This document shows, piece after piece, positions 10,255 through 18,887 of a stretch of 51,536 nt of DNA (position 1 is the stretch's first letter; every line of letters starts with the position of its first letter). Under the pieces are notes generated by a model. The model saw only the letters and a program-made list of their open reading frames with translations, had not been told where the DNA came from and searched no databases. The stretch is from positions 1 through 51,536 of the forward strand of contig QCJC01000012.1 in NCBI GenBank assembly GCA_003216275.1, read 5' to 3'. This DNA comes from Prochlorococcus sp. AG-402-P18. Lineage in GTDB: Bacteria; Cyanobacteriota; Cyanobacteriia; PCC-6307; Cyanobiaceae. Made by a program: the position numbers and the translations under genes.

Positions 10255-11607
10255 ATGGCAAAGTTCGAGGCCCATCTTAAATGCTCCTTTTGCGGCAAAG
10301 CCCAAGATCAGGTGAGGAAGCTCATTGCTGGTCCAGGAGTATACATTTGCGATGAATGTATAGACTTATGCAACGAAATTTTAGATGAAGAACTAATTGA
10401 TAATCCAAATCATCAAAGGAACGGAAGTGAGCAAAGTCGTAAAACTAAATCCGCCTCAACAAATACCCCTAAGCCTGCTCCAACACTGGCTTCTATTCCA
10501 AAACCTATTGAAATTAAAAAGTTTTTAGATGAACAAGTAGTGGGTCAAGAACCAGCAAAGAAAATTCTCTCTGTCGCTGTCTATAACCACTATAAAAGAC
10601 TTGCATGGAAAGGAGATGGGTCTGGAGAGACTGATTTAACAGCTACTAAGCTACAAAAATCGAACATATTATTAATCGGACCAACTGGGTGTGGGAAAAC
10701 ATTACTTGCTCAAACATTAGCTGAAATGCTTGATGTCCCATTTGCAGTCGCTGATGCTACAACTCTTACCGAAGCCGGATATGTTGGCGAAGATGTAGAA
10801 AACATTCTCCTAAGGCTTCTGCAAAAAGCAGATATGGATGTTGACTTAGCACAAAGAGGAATTATTTACATAGATGAGATTGATAAAATTGCTCGCAAGA
10901 GTGAAAATCCATCAATCACCAGAGACGTTTCTGGAGAAGGCGTACAGCAAGCGCTTTTAAAGATGCTTGAGGGTACCGTTGCGAATGTGCCCCCACAAGG
11001 GGGGAGAAAGCATCCATATCATGATTCTATTCAAATTGATACTAGTCAAATACTCTTCATTTGCGGTGGAGCTTTCGTTGGTTTAGATGACTTAGTTCAA
11101 AAAAGACTTGGCAAAAATTCAATTGGCTTCATACCAAATGAAGGCAGAGCTAGGGCAAATCGAGAACGTAAAGGAACAAACTTAATTCATGATTTAGAAC
11201 CAGATGATCTTGTGAAATATGGACTGATCCCTGAGTTTATTGGAAGAATGCCGGTGAGTGCAATTTTAGAACCATTAAATGCTAAAGCACTTGAATCTAT
11301 TCTCACAGAACCTAGAGATGCTTTAGTTAAACAATTTAGAACCTTGTTAAGTATGGATAATGTAGAGCTTTCATTTGACGAAAATGCTGTTGAAGCAATT
11401 GCTCAAGAGGCGTTTAGGAGAAAAACTGGTGCCCGAGCTTTAAGAGGAATTGTTGAAGAAATTATGTTGGATTTAATGTACAGTCTTCCATCGCAAACAA
11501 AAATCAAAAACTTTAATGTAACCAAAAAAATGGTAGATGAAGTAACAGGTGGAAAACTTGTTCCTTTGCTATCAAATGAACCAAGAATCGTTAAAGAATC
11601 AGCCTAA
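10255..11607 (+). CDS. clpX: ATP-dependent Clp protease ATPase subunit ClpX
   Basis: ClpX is the AAA+ unfoldase that recognises substrates and feeds them to ClpP. The 450-residue protein begins with the zinc-binding domain (C10, C13, C32, C35 in CSFCGKAQ...[10 protein letters not shown]), followed by a linker rich in Ser, Thr and Pro, and the AAA+ module with Walker A GPTGCGKT at 142-149 and Walker [12 protein letters not shown]. The pore loop and sensor region ([26 protein letters not shown]) are intact. A purine-rich stretch (GAAAGAG) lies about 6 bases before the ATG. It follows clpP by 106 bases. Confidence 0.97.
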   Translation: MAKFEAHLKCSFCGKAQDQVRKLIAGPGVYICDECIDLCNEILDEELIDNPNHQRNGSEQSRKTKSASTNTPKPAPTLASIPKPIEIKKFLDEQVVGQEPAKKILSVAVYNHYKRLAWKGDGSGETDLTATKLQKSNILLIGPTGCGKTLLAQTLAEMLDVPFAVADATTLTEAGYVGEDVENILLRLLQKADMDVDLAQRGIIYIDEIDKIARKSENPSITRDVSGEGVQQALLKMLEGTVANVPPQGGRKHPYHDSIQIDTSQILFICGGAFVGLDDLVQKRLGKNSIGFIPNEGRARANRERKGTNLIHDLEPDDLVKYGLIPEFIGRMPVSAILEPLNAKALESILTEPRDALVKQFRTLLSMDNVELSFDENAVEAIAQEAFRRKTGARALRGIVEEIMLDLMYSLPSQTKIKNFNVTKKMVDEVTGGKLVPLLSNEPRIVKESA

Positions 11608-11657
11608 ATAAATTAAATTTTATTTATATCTATCTTCAATTTGAATAGAGAAAATCA

Positions 11658-11685
11658 AACTAATTTTACAGAAATAAAATTAGTT
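11658..11685 (+). terminator. AT-rich hairpin between clpX and dnaX
   Basis: A perfect 11-bp inverted repeat (AACTAATTTTA, loop CAGAAA, TAAAATTAGTT) starts 51 bases after the clpX stop. It has no clear T-run after it, so it is a candidate 3'-end or terminator hairpin for the tig-clpP-clpX transcript rather than a classical intrinsic terminator. dnaX begins 93 bases further on. Confidence 0.45.
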
Positions 11686-11778
11686 AAATATATAATCAAA
11701 ACAATTTCATTAATGCTTATGAACTTAGAATATGATCAAATAAATCTAGAGTAAAACCATAATTTACTTTGTCTGCAA

Positions 11779-13455
11779 ATGATACAAGCTTATGAGCCAT
11801 TGCATCATAAATATCGTCCTTCACGCTTTGACGAGCTTGTAGGTCAAGATCCTATTGCAGCGACTTTAAAACAGGCCTTAATCAGTGACCGTATATCTCC
11901 TGCTTATATATTTTCTGGTCCGCGAGGAACAGGTAAGACTTCTAGTGCAAGGATTTTCGCAAAATCATTAAATTGTTTGAAAAGTGAAAAAGCAACAATA
12001 GAGCCATGTGGTAAATGTGAACTATGCGAAGGAATTAATACTGGCAATGCATTGGATGTAATTGAAATTGATGCAGCCTCAAATACAGGTGTTGAAAATA
12101 TTCGCGAATTAATAGAAAGATCAAGATTTGCCCCTGCAAAAGCACGCTGGAAGGTTTATGTAATAGACGAATGCCATATGCTTTCTACAGCAGCCTTTAA
12201 TGCTCTGCTGAAAACATTAGAAGAACCACCACCACAAGTTGTATTTATACTTGCGACTACAGATCCCCAGCGCGTGCTACCAACAATTCTCAGTAGATGC
12301 ATGCGCTTTGATTTTCGAAGAATAGGTTTAAATGATATAGAAAATCATTTAACTAATATTGCCAAGCAAGAGCATATATCAATTAACAAGGAGGCCATAC
12401 TTCTAATTGCCAAGCACTCCCAAGGCGGATTAAGAGATGCAGAAAGTTTACTTGATCAAGTTAGTCTACTTCCAGCTCCAATAACTCAATCCAATATTAT
12501 TAATTTGATCGGAGCTGTTCCTGAAGAGGAGTTAATAAAATTAGCCACGTCGTTAACAAATAAAGATGCTAGTTCTATATTAAACATTTGCGAAAGTTTA
12601 ATAGATAAAGGGAAAGAACCTATTGCTATTTTACAAGGTCTCGCATCAATCTTAAGAGACTTAGTTGCTACTAAAGTTGCAAAATCCGAGCCAAGCTTAT
12701 GCAATATCTCGCAAGAAAATAGTCTAGATTTAAAAAATTTAGCAAGTTCTATCGAACTTAATAAAATTCTGAAGTTACAGGCTCAATTAAAAGGATCTGA
12801 GAATTATATAAGGAATAGCAATCAACCTAAATTATGGTTAGAAATTCATTTATTAGGAATGCTTGCAGAAGAAAATGAAAATAGCCAAAAATCAATCATA
12901 TATAAAAAAAATCAAGAAAGTCTTGAGCACCAAAATAAAAATGATAACTCAAAATCCCAAAACCCTACTCCGAAAAAAGAAAACATAGAAAAAATAATAA
13001 TTCAAGATAAAGCTAAAATAAATCAAGATGAAAATTTAGACCAAATTTGGCACAAAGTGATAGCGATGCTAGAACTTCCATCTACAAAAATGCTTCTATC
13101 ACAGCAAGCAAATCTAATCAAGATTAATTCAGATTCTGCTGAGATAGCTATATCAGGAAAATGGATAAATATGATTCAAAGTCGAAAAAAATTAATTGAA
13201 GATGCATTCTACAAGGCAATTGGATCTTCAAAAAAAATTATCTTAGTAGAGCAAAAAGATAAAATAGTCCACCAGAGCAAAGAAGGGTTAAAGTCCTCCA
13301 AAGAAATCATCAAAAATGAAGTGACAACCAATAATGAAAAAGCCAGAGTCGATTCAGAAATTAAAAGAAACAATCCCACACATACAAATTCAATAGATAA
13401 TCAGGCAAAGAAATTTGCTGACTTTTTCAATGGTGAAATTGTTAATTTAGAATAA
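11779..13455 (+). CDS. dnaX: DNA polymerase III subunit gamma/tau
   Basis: DnaX is the ATPase of the clamp loader; in tau form it also links polymerase and helicase. The 558-residue product has the N-terminal LHHKYRPSRFDELVGQ signature, Walker A GPRGTGKT (47-54), zinc-binding cysteines C77, C80 and C83, Walker B with VIDECHMLS, and the sensor block LSRCMRFDFRR. Domain III ends near residue 362 (LWLEIHLLGML). A low-complexity Asn/Lys/Glu/Gln linker follows (about 363-420), then a C-terminal domain starting DQIWHKVIAML. An A8 tract plus hairpin falls right after domain III and could yield a short gamma-like form (see separate entry). No intein is present, unlike some other cyanobacteria. Confidence 0.95.
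   Translation: MIQAYEPLHHKYRPSRFDELVGQDPIAATLKQALISDRISPAYIFSGPRGTGKTSSARIFAKSLNCLKSEKATIEPCGKCELCEGINTGNALDVIEIDAASNTGVENIRELIERSRFAPAKARWKVYVIDECHMLSTAAFNALLKTLEEPPPQVVFILATTDPQRVLPTILSRCMRFDFRRIGLNDIENHLTNIAKQEHISINKEAILLIAKHSQGGLRDAESLLDQVSLLPAPITQSNIINLIGAVPEEELIKLATSLTNKDASSILNICESLIDKGKEPIAILQGLASILRDLVATKVAKSEPSLCNISQENSLDLKNLASSIELNKILKLQAQLKGSENYIRNSNQPKLWLEIHLLGMLAEENENSQKSIIYKKNQESLEHQNKNDNSKSQNPTPKKENIEKIIIQDKAKINQDENLDQIWHKVIAMLELPSTKMLLSQQANLIKINSDSAEIAISGKWINMIQSRKKLIEDAFYKAIGSSKKIILVEQKDKIVHQSKEGLKSSKEIIKNEVTTNNEKARVDSEIKRNNPTHTNSIDNQAKKFADFFNGEIVNLE
12904..12926 (+). promoter_or_regulatory. Possible frameshift or slippage site inside dnaX
   Basis: Eight consecutive A residues (12904-12911) lie in the dnaX frame as AAA AAA AAT, codons 376-378, which fits the slippery pattern A-AAA-AAT. 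They are followed at once by a 6-bp hairpin TCAAGA-AAG-TCTTGA (12912-12926). A -1 shift reads TCA AGA AAG TCT and then stops at TGA (12924-12926), giving a product of about 381 residues that ends just after domain III, where E. coli gamma also ends. The zero spacing between tract and hairpin is unusual for ribosomal frameshifting; transcriptional slippage on A8 is the alternative. Confidence 0.4.
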
Positions 13456-13466
13456 GCAAAAATAAA

Positions 13467-14783
13467 TTAAGCTCCAATATGATTTGTTTTTGCCCATACT
13501 AATCTCTTAGGCAATAATGACATCTTCAATACTACAAATGGTATAACAATAAACCAATGCGCTAAATATATTGTTGCTCCGATTATATTAAGTAAATTTG
13601 GTGATGGTAATTTAGGGCCTTCACTATGATTTGAGCAACCCTTCCAATATGCTAAGGCTGAGATACTAAATGCAACTATAGATAGAGGCCAATATAATGG
13701 CATTTTAGAGCAAGTAATTGAGAAAATAAAATCTATAAAAGACACTACAGGTAACGCGTATTGCAATAAAAAGAAACAAGCCAAATCTAATTTTTTAAAA
13801 TTAGTGAGGCGTTTTGAAATTAATAACGGCCAGTAATCAAAAAATCTCTGAAGACCTCCTTCTGCCCATCTCTTTCGTTGTCTAAAAAGAGCTGAAAGTG
13901 ATTCTACTGCTTCTTCTTGAACAGGAGGATCCCACATTATTACAATAGGTGATCGGGTTAATAAAAGTCGAAAACTTAAATCTAAATCATCAGTAATAGT
14001 TTGTTCATTAAATCCTCCACATGATTCAAGTATATTTCTATTGATTAATTGACCATTTCCTCGTAACTCAGCAATACCACCACTGGCTAATCTACCTCGC
14101 TGAATAACTGCATCCATTGCCATCTCCATTGCCTGAAAAGAAGCCAATTTATTTAACTCACAGTTAAAAACTGCCTTTCTTAATTGCACACCAGACCAAC
14201 CATCTTTTATAGCAAGAGTTATAGCCCTTAATAACACATCCCTATTTAATTGAGCATCAGCATCAAGAATAAATAGCCACTCTCCATGAGATTTCTTTAA
14301 AGCTGAGTTGAGAGCACCTGATTTACCTCCTCCACTCATTCTCGAACGACTTATAACATTAAGTTTAGAGAAGTTTTTACTTAGTTCTTTTAATAAAGTA
14401 GGTGTATTATCTTGACTTCCATCATCAATTATCCATAGAGATATTTTCTCCTCTGGATATTCAATCGATAAAAGTCTAGTGACTAATCTCTCTATTACAG
14501 TTTCTTCATCACGAGCTGCAACTAATACATCAACGGTTGGAAGGGTCTCTAAAAATTCTTTTTCATCAAAAATATCTTCCTTATATAATTGATAATTTTC
14601 CCTATTATCTCTCAATACTACTCTTAACCCATAACCACCCAAGGAAAAAGCTAAAATGATTGCTGGAAAAAGACTCTTTGAAGACTCAATCAAATGAGGA
14701 AAGACTCCTGCCAAAACACAGCAAATCAAGAACAAGATTGACTTACTGCGTCGGTTTTCTCCACTGATTTTAGCTAAGACCAT
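13467..14783 (-). CDS. Family 2 glycosyltransferase, processive membrane type
   Basis: This 438-residue inner-membrane glycosyltransferase has two hydrophobic segments at the N-terminus (about 15-32 and 39-55), a cytoplasmic GT-A domain, and three or so membrane segments after residue 330. Key motifs are DVLVAARDEE, the DDGS at 120-123, the metal-binding DAD at 174-176, TDDLD near 264-268, and QRKRW at 302-306. The QxxRW motif marks processive GT2 enzymes such as cellulose, hyaluronan or N-acetylglucosamine polymer synthases. The sugar and product cannot be told from sequence. It converges with dnaX (11-base gap) and lies downstream of the SpoIID-like gene on the same strand, so an envelope or exopolysaccharide role is an inference. 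Confidence 0.85.
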   Translation of the reverse strand: MVLAKISGENRRSKSILFLICCVLAGVFPHLIESSKSLFPAIILAFSLGGYGLRVVLRDNRENYQLYKEDIFDEKEFLETLPTVDVLVAARDEETVIERLVTRLLSIEYPEEKISLWIIDDGSQDNTPTLLKELSKNFSKLNVISRSRMSGGGKSGALNSALKKSHGEWLFILDADAQLNRDVLLRAITLAIKDGWSGVQLRKAVFNCELNKLASFQAMEMAMDAVIQRGRLASGGIAELRGNGQLINRNILESCGGFNEQTITDDLDLSFRLLLTRSPIVIMWDPPVQEEAVESLSALFRQRKRWAEGGLQRFFDYWPLLISKRLTNFKKLDLACFFLLQYALPVVSFIDFIFSITCSKMPLYWPLSIVAFSISALAYWKGCSNHSEGPKLPSPNLLNIIGATIYLAHWFIVIPFVVLKMSLLPKRLVWAKTNHIGA

Positions 14784-14825
14784 GGAGTAATCCTTGGATC
14801 AACTAATAACTCTAAGAGGCTATCT

Positions 14826-16382
14826 TCACTCAGGCAAAAATCCATATTTTGTTTTTGGGTAATAATGAGAAAGAATTTGTTGAATAGTCCATCCATTTTT
14901 AGCTAACTCTATAGCCCCAGACTGCGACATTCCAGCGCCATGACCAAACCCCCCTCCAGAAAAAAGCCATTTACCTTCTTTAATTTCTTTAACAACAAAT
15001 AAAGTGCTAGGCAATTGACTAAGTACTCGACGAATACTATCAACTTTGAGAAATATTTCTGAACCACTGCTTCCCGTAATCTTTAAAGCAGTTACTCTGC
15101 CACTAGTTCCTCTATCTACCACTTGAATCTGCTTAGGATGAAAAGAACTAGAAACTCTCTCAGCAAGTTTTAACTGCTTAGACAACTCGTAAGACTCAAC
15201 AGTCCTTGTCCACCTAAATAATGGATGATCACGTCCAAAAGCCTCCGATTCAGAGAATAAAAAAGACTTCAAATTTTTCTCATTTGATAATGGTAAATCA
15301 ATATCACTAGACCAGCGTCGTGGTCCATCCAAGCGCATTTTTAAATAGGGAACTGAGTTAGTCGACCATGCTTCTGTAACCGAGGCCATTACGCCACCAT
15401 TCGTAGCATGATAAACAGCATTAATTGGTTTTTGATCCCAAGTCAGAATTTTACCTGCTGTTGTTTTGATAGCTTTTTTGATTTTCTGATTTGCTTTTGA
15501 AGGGTCTTTATAAACTTGGCATTGTGTATCGCTACATAGGTTATACCCATCAACTTTGAATCTATGACTATTGGCAACAGCCCATGTTCTTGCCAACACT
15601 GCCTGTACTGCCAAAGCTGCTTCAGGAGAGTTGGAACCAATCTCGTAAGGGACAACTCCATTTAGATATCTCTCTAAGGGAACATGCTCAACCAATGTCC
15701 AAGTTCCATATGCATCTAACTGAATCGAAAACGGACCATAGTAAATCCCATTATCCAAACGCAAACCATCTGGAGCATGTAAAGAGAGAGGTCCTTTGAG
15801 TGATATCTTGCCATTGATTCCATCTATAAAAGGAACAACTAACGTCGAAACTTGAATTTTTTGATAAGTCGATTCAATCGACTTCGGAATCGTGAAATTG
15901 CTAGAAACCCAAACCTCCCAATCAAGTGGGTGAGCAATTATTGATTTGATACCTATATTATTTAATTCTTTTACTAACCTTTCAGCAGACTCGAAACTCG
16001 CAAAGGGACCAATCTTTTGTCGAACAAATACTTGTGGGTTTTTTAATTGTTTTGCCTGCCAACCAATATCAATTTGTTTCGCCTTTCTCATAACCCCATT
16101 AACATCTTTCAATATCAAATTTCGACCATTACTCACCAGCCTCAAAGATGGTGAATTGTTGTTATTGATAACTTCTTGTCCCAAGTAGGCTTTGATGCCA
16201 ACAAGCAACACATTTTTTTCTCGATTAATTGAAATTTTATTAGGAATTACATTATGAGTTGGGAAAAACGGTTCTTTGCTCTGATTAGCTGAGGAAACTT
16301 GTTTTACCTGTTGAAATCCAAGCAAAACAAGAAAGCTGCAGGCAAAAAAATATTTATTCAGTTTGAAAAAAGTTTTAATCAC
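14826..16382 (-). CDS. SpoIID/LytB-domain secreted protein with SPOR-like region
   Basis: The 518-residue protein starts with a signal peptide or membrane anchor (KYFFACSFLVLLGFQ, about 10-24). A SPOR-like segment (VFVRQKIGPFASFESAERLV, about 118-137, ending near 162) may bind peptidoglycan. The SpoIID domain follows, with VPLERYLNGVVPYEI (234-248), ALAVQAVLARTWAVA and CSDTQCQVY near 283-291. The end has GGGFGHGAGMSQSGAIELA, also typical. Bacillus SpoIID is a lytic transglycosylase acting on stem-peptide-free glycan, and LytB is an amidase enhancer; the exact activity here is unknown. It is divergent from rpmI and 42 bases upstream of the glycosyltransferase. Confidence 0.88.
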   Translation of the reverse strand: MIKTFFKLNKYFFACSFLVLLGFQQVKQVSSANQSKEPFFPTHNVIPNKISINREKNVLLVGIKAYLGQEVINNNNSPSLRLVSNGRNLILKDVNGVMRKAKQIDIGWQAKQLKNPQVFVRQKIGPFASFESAERLVKELNNIGIKSIIAHPLDWEVWVSSNFTIPKSIESTYQKIQVSTLVVPFIDGINGKISLKGPLSLHAPDGLRLDNGIYYGPFSIQLDAYGTWTLVEHVPLERYLNGVVPYEIGSNSPEAALAVQAVLARTWAVANSHRFKVDGYNLCSDTQCQVYKDPSKANQKIKKAIKTTAGKILTWDQKPINAVYHATNGGVMASVTEAWSTNSVPYLKMRLDGPRRWSSDIDLPLSNEKNLKSFLFSESEAFGRDHPLFRWTRTVESYELSKQLKLAERVSSSFHPKQIQVVDRGTSGRVTALKITGSSGSEIFLKVDSIRRVLSQLPSTLFVVKEIKEGKWLFSGGGFGHGAGMSQSGAIELAKNGWTIQQILSHYYPKTKYGFLPE

Positions 16383-16476
16383 AACAAAAATTTACTTGAA
16401 CCTAAACTTTAATGATTTTTGGGTTGGCTTAAGTGGACTTCAAGTCGTATTCTTATGTATTAAATAAGCATTATCA

Positions 16477-16674
16477 ATGCCGAAGCTCAAGACCCGCAAA
16501 GCTGCCGCAAAGCGGTTCAAAGCAACTGGCACTGGGAAATTCATGCGTCGCCGAGCATTTCACAATCACTTACTCGACCACAAGAGTCCTAAATTAAAAA
16601 GGCACCTAAAAACAAAAGCAGTGGTTGATGAACGTGATGCTGACAATGTCAGCCTTATGCTCCCATATGCTTAA
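16477..16674 (+). CDS. rpmI: 50S ribosomal protein L35
   Basis: The 65-residue basic protein reads [20 protein letters not shown] at its start, a near-perfect L35 signature, and continues with the [18 protein letters not shown] core. It is a component of the large ribosomal subunit. It is followed by rplT after 47 bases, the usual L35-L20 pair; infC, which often precedes them in other bacteria, is not here, and a SpoIID-like gene is divergent instead. The promoter should lie in the 94-base divergent gap. Confidence 0.98.
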   Translation: MPKLKTRKAAAKRFKATGTGKFMRRRAFHNHLLDHKSPKLKRHLKTKAVVDERDADNVSLMLPYA

Positions 16675-16721
16675 AACTACATGAGAACGTTTATTTAATT
16701 CTTGATTTCTGATTATTAACC

Positions 16722-17069
16722 ATGGCACGAGTTAAAAGAGGTAATGTTGCCCGAAAACGTAGAAACAAAATTCTTCGCCTAGCAAAAGGGTTTAGAGGAG
16801 GTAATGGAACACTCTTCCGAACTGCTAATCAAAGAGTAATGAAGGCTCTTTGTAATGCATATAGAGACAGAAAAAGAAGAAAGCGCGACTTCAGAAGACT
16901 TTGGATTGCAAGAATAAATGCAGCTGCAAGGTTGAATGGATTAAGTTATAGCAAGTTTATGGGTGGTCTAAAAAAAGCAGATATCAGAATCAACAGAAAA
17001 ATGTTGGCGCAACTAGCAGTTTCAGATCCTAAAAGTTTCACAGATATTGCACTTAATTCAAAAGTTTGA
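16722..17069 (+). CDS. rplT: 50S ribosomal protein L20
   Basis: L20 binds 23S rRNA early in large-subunit assembly. The 115-residue product starts [20 protein letters not shown], with the long basic N-terminal helix, and carries the [20 protein letters not shown] block that is diagnostic of the family. Length is normal. In E. coli and Bacillus L20 represses its own operon through the leader; I see no leader structure before rpmI that I could call. A strong inverted repeat 78 bases downstream may end this transcript. Confidence 0.98.
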   Translation: MARVKRGNVARKRRNKILRLAKGFRGGNGTLFRTANQRVMKALCNAYRDRKRRKRDFRRLWIARINAAARLNGLSYSKFMGGLKKADIRINRKMLAQLAVSDPKSFTDIALNSKV

Positions 17070-17146
17070 ATATTGTTGATTAGTTTTGTCCACCTTTAAA
17101 TTAATTAACAATTGATCCAAGTAACCTGACAAAGAAAAACTTACAA

Positions 17147-17185
17147 AATCTAAAACATGATAAAAATAGATAAGTGTTTTAGATT
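17147..17185 (+). terminator. Long inverted repeat between rplT and the TPR gene
   Basis: A perfect 11-bp inverted repeat (AATCTAAAACA and TGTTTTAGATT) encloses a 17-base loop. It begins 78 bases after the rplT stop and ends 37 bases before the next start codon. It could be the 3' end of the rpmI-rplT message or a leader structure or operator of the TPR gene; there is no T-run after it. Confidence 0.45.
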
Positions 17186-17222
17186 CATACAATCAATGCA
17201 ATCAGGAATTGAGGTTTAAGAA

Positions 17223-17780
17223 ATGGAACTTAATCTACCTCAAACTTATCTAATTGGATTATGCTTACTCTTATTAATTATAGCTATTTTAGTTGGAAGA
17301 CAACTATATAAAGTTCGAAAAGATGAGCTCAAACTAATAAGTTTAGAGAAAGAAGATTCAGATACTAAGCAAGATTCGGCAAAAATGTATGAATTAGCAT
17401 CTGTTCAAATAAAAAAAAGACTATATCCGCAAGCTACATCAACTTTGAAGCAAGCATTAAAGAAACTTGATGGCGAGCCAGATGAAGCTAAAGCCCTTAT
17501 AGAAAATGCATTAGGTTTCGCACTCGCTGCTCAAAATGACTTTAAATCAGCAATCATTCATTACAAGAAAGCATTGACAGCAAAATCAGAATACCCCGTT
17601 GCACTTAATAATCTTGGATTTGCTTATCAAAGATTACTTAAAGAAAATGAAGCTTATAAAAATTATCAAGCAGTTTTAAAGCTTGATCCTAAGAATAAAA
17701 CTGCAAAATCTCAAATTAAAAGACTCGAGCGTATAATTGGAAAAGATAAAGATCAATTATTAGACAATAAAGGTTTCTAA
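17223..17780 (+). CDS. TPR-repeat membrane-anchored protein
   Basis: The 185-residue protein has one N-terminal membrane segment (about residues 9-26, [17 protein letters not shown]) followed by a charged linker and tetratricopeptide-like helices from about residue 55 to 165. The clearest repeat is the pair with [17 protein letters not shown] and [15 protein letters not shown]. Such proteins act as scaffolds for complexes; in cyanobacteria several assist photosystem assembly, but nothing here shows which partner it has. The ATG is preceded by GAGG at 17211-17214, a good ribosome site. It lies 28 bases upstream of thiG. I do not assign a specific gene name. Confidence 0.85.
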   Translation: MELNLPQTYLIGLCLLLLIIAILVGRQLYKVRKDELKLISLEKEDSDTKQDSAKMYELASVQIKKRLYPQATSTLKQALKKLDGEPDEAKALIENALGFALAAQNDFKSAIIHYKKALTAKSEYPVALNNLGFAYQRLLKENEAYKNYQAVLKLDPKNKTAKSQIKRLERIIGKDKDQLLDNKGF

Positions 17781-17808
17781 AGAATATAAATTAACTATAA
17801 TTAAAACT

Positions 17809-18615
17809 ATGCAAAGCTCAAATCAAATACTAAAAATAGGGAATAAAGAATTCAAAAGTAGACTTCTTATAGGCACTGGTAAATATTCATCATTAGAAGT
17901 GATGAAAGATAGTCTAATCAACGCAAAATGTGAAATAGTAACAGTGGCAGTAAGAAGAATTAAACAATCAGAAAATGGGCATAAAGGTTTAATGGAATCA
18001 ATAGATTGGAAAAACATTTGGATGCTCCCAAATACAGCAGGTTGTACAAATGCTGAGGAGGCTATTAGGATCGCTAGACTAGGAAGAGAATTGGCAAAGT
18101 TAGCGGGTCAAGAAGATAATAATTTTGTCAAATTAGAGGTTATCCCTCACAAAAAATATTTATTACCTGATCCAATTGATACTTTAAAAGCTGCAGAGCA
18201 ATTAGTAAAAGAAGGATTTACTGTGCTTCCTTATATAAATTCTGATCCGTTAATTGCAAAAAAACTTGAAGAAATTGGATGTGCGACAGTTATGCCACTT
18301 GGTTCTCCCATTGGTTCTGCTCAAGGCATAAAAAATGCAGCCAACATTGCCATGATTATTGAAGAAGCCCGAATTCCAATAATAATTGATGCAGGAATTG
18401 GAGTTCCCAGTGAAGCTGCTCAAGCACTTGAGATGGGTGCCGATGGGGTTCTAATAAATAGTGCTATTGCTTTAGCAAAACAACCAATTTTAATGGCACA
18501 AGCCTTTTGCAAGGCCACTGAGGCTGGAAGGGATGCTTATTTATCTGGGAGACTCCAAGAGACGCTGCTTGCGAATCCGAGTTCGCCCTCAGATGGACTT
18601 ATTTCAAATAATTAG
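17809..18615 (+). CDS. thiG: Thiazole synthase
   Basis: ThiG forms the thiazole phosphate of thiamine from 1-deoxyxylulose 5-phosphate, dehydroglycine and ThiS thiocarboxylate. The 268-residue TIM-barrel has the family blocks [56 protein letters not shown] and [15 protein letters not shown]. The late phosphate-binding strands [20 protein letters not shown] and [11 protein letters not shown] are intact. No TPP riboswitch is visible in the short 28-base gap before it. It follows the TPR gene and precedes the Psb34-like gene on the same strand; the functional link between these is not evident. Confidence 0.97.
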   Translation: MQSSNQILKIGNKEFKSRLLIGTGKYSSLEVMKDSLINAKCEIVTVAVRRIKQSENGHKGLMESIDWKNIWMLPNTAGCTNAEEAIRIARLGRELAKLAGQEDNNFVKLEVIPHKKYLLPDPIDTLKAAEQLVKEGFTVLPYINSDPLIAKKLEEIGCATVMPLGSPIGSAQGIKNAANIAMIIEEARIPIIIDAGIGVPSEAAQALEMGADGVLINSAIALAKQPILMAQAFCKATEAGRDAYLSGRLQETLLANPSSPSDGLISNN

Positions 18616-18620
18616 AGAAA

Positions 18621-18642
18621 TACGTTAAAAATTAGTAACGTA
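18621..18642 (+). repeat. Inverted repeat between thiG and the Psb34-like gene
   Basis: A perfect dyad TACGTTA-N8-TAACGTA begins 6 bases past the thiG stop and ends 22 bases before the next start. The geometry, 7-base arms with an 8-base spacer, would suit a dimeric regulator or a small terminator hairpin. It resembles but does not match the NtcA consensus GTA-N8-TAC. Confidence 0.45.
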
Positions 18643-18664
18643 ATAAGGTAATAACCAAAAAAGC

Positions 18665-18832
18665 ATGGCAGTCACTAAAGAAAGTCAAGGTAGGCTAAAC
18701 GTTTTTGCGGATGAGCCAAAAATTGAAATACTTACAAAAGAAAGTAGTGGCAACAAAGGTTCTTGGCTTTTTACCCTTGCTGGAGTTATCCTTGTAATTG
18801 GGCTGATCGCATATTCTTTAACAATCAAGTGA
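18665..18832 (+). CDS. psb34: Psb34/ssl1498-like one-helix photosystem II assembly protein
   Basis: This 55-codon gene runs from the ATG at 18665 to TGA at 18832. The N-terminal half holds the motif GRLNVFADEPKIEI, which matches the GRLNNFAxEPKxY pattern of the cyanobacterial ssl1498 family, and the C-terminal half is one membrane helix (SWLFTLAGVILVIGLIAYSL, about residues 33-52). In Synechocystis the family member Psb34 binds the CP47 side of photosystem II assembly intermediates near the high-light-inducible proteins. The true Hlip chlorophyll-binding motif ExxNxR is absent here. It lies between thiG and sqdB, so genes for thylakoid lipid and photosystem assembly are neighbours. Name assigned by motif similarity; the family is the firmer call. 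Confidence 0.8.
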   Translation: MAVTKESQGRLNVFADEPKIEILTKESSGNKGSWLFTLAGVILVIGLIAYSLTIK

Positions 18833-18887
18833 AACCCTTGTAGTAGCTTGAATAATATGAGCATTTGCTCTTTCTTTGGAGTTTAGA

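Noticed and set aside
17157-17219. 20-codon ORF ending 3 bases before the TPR gene
   Set aside because: It overlaps the inverted repeat and has no ribosome site; probably part of the leader by chance.
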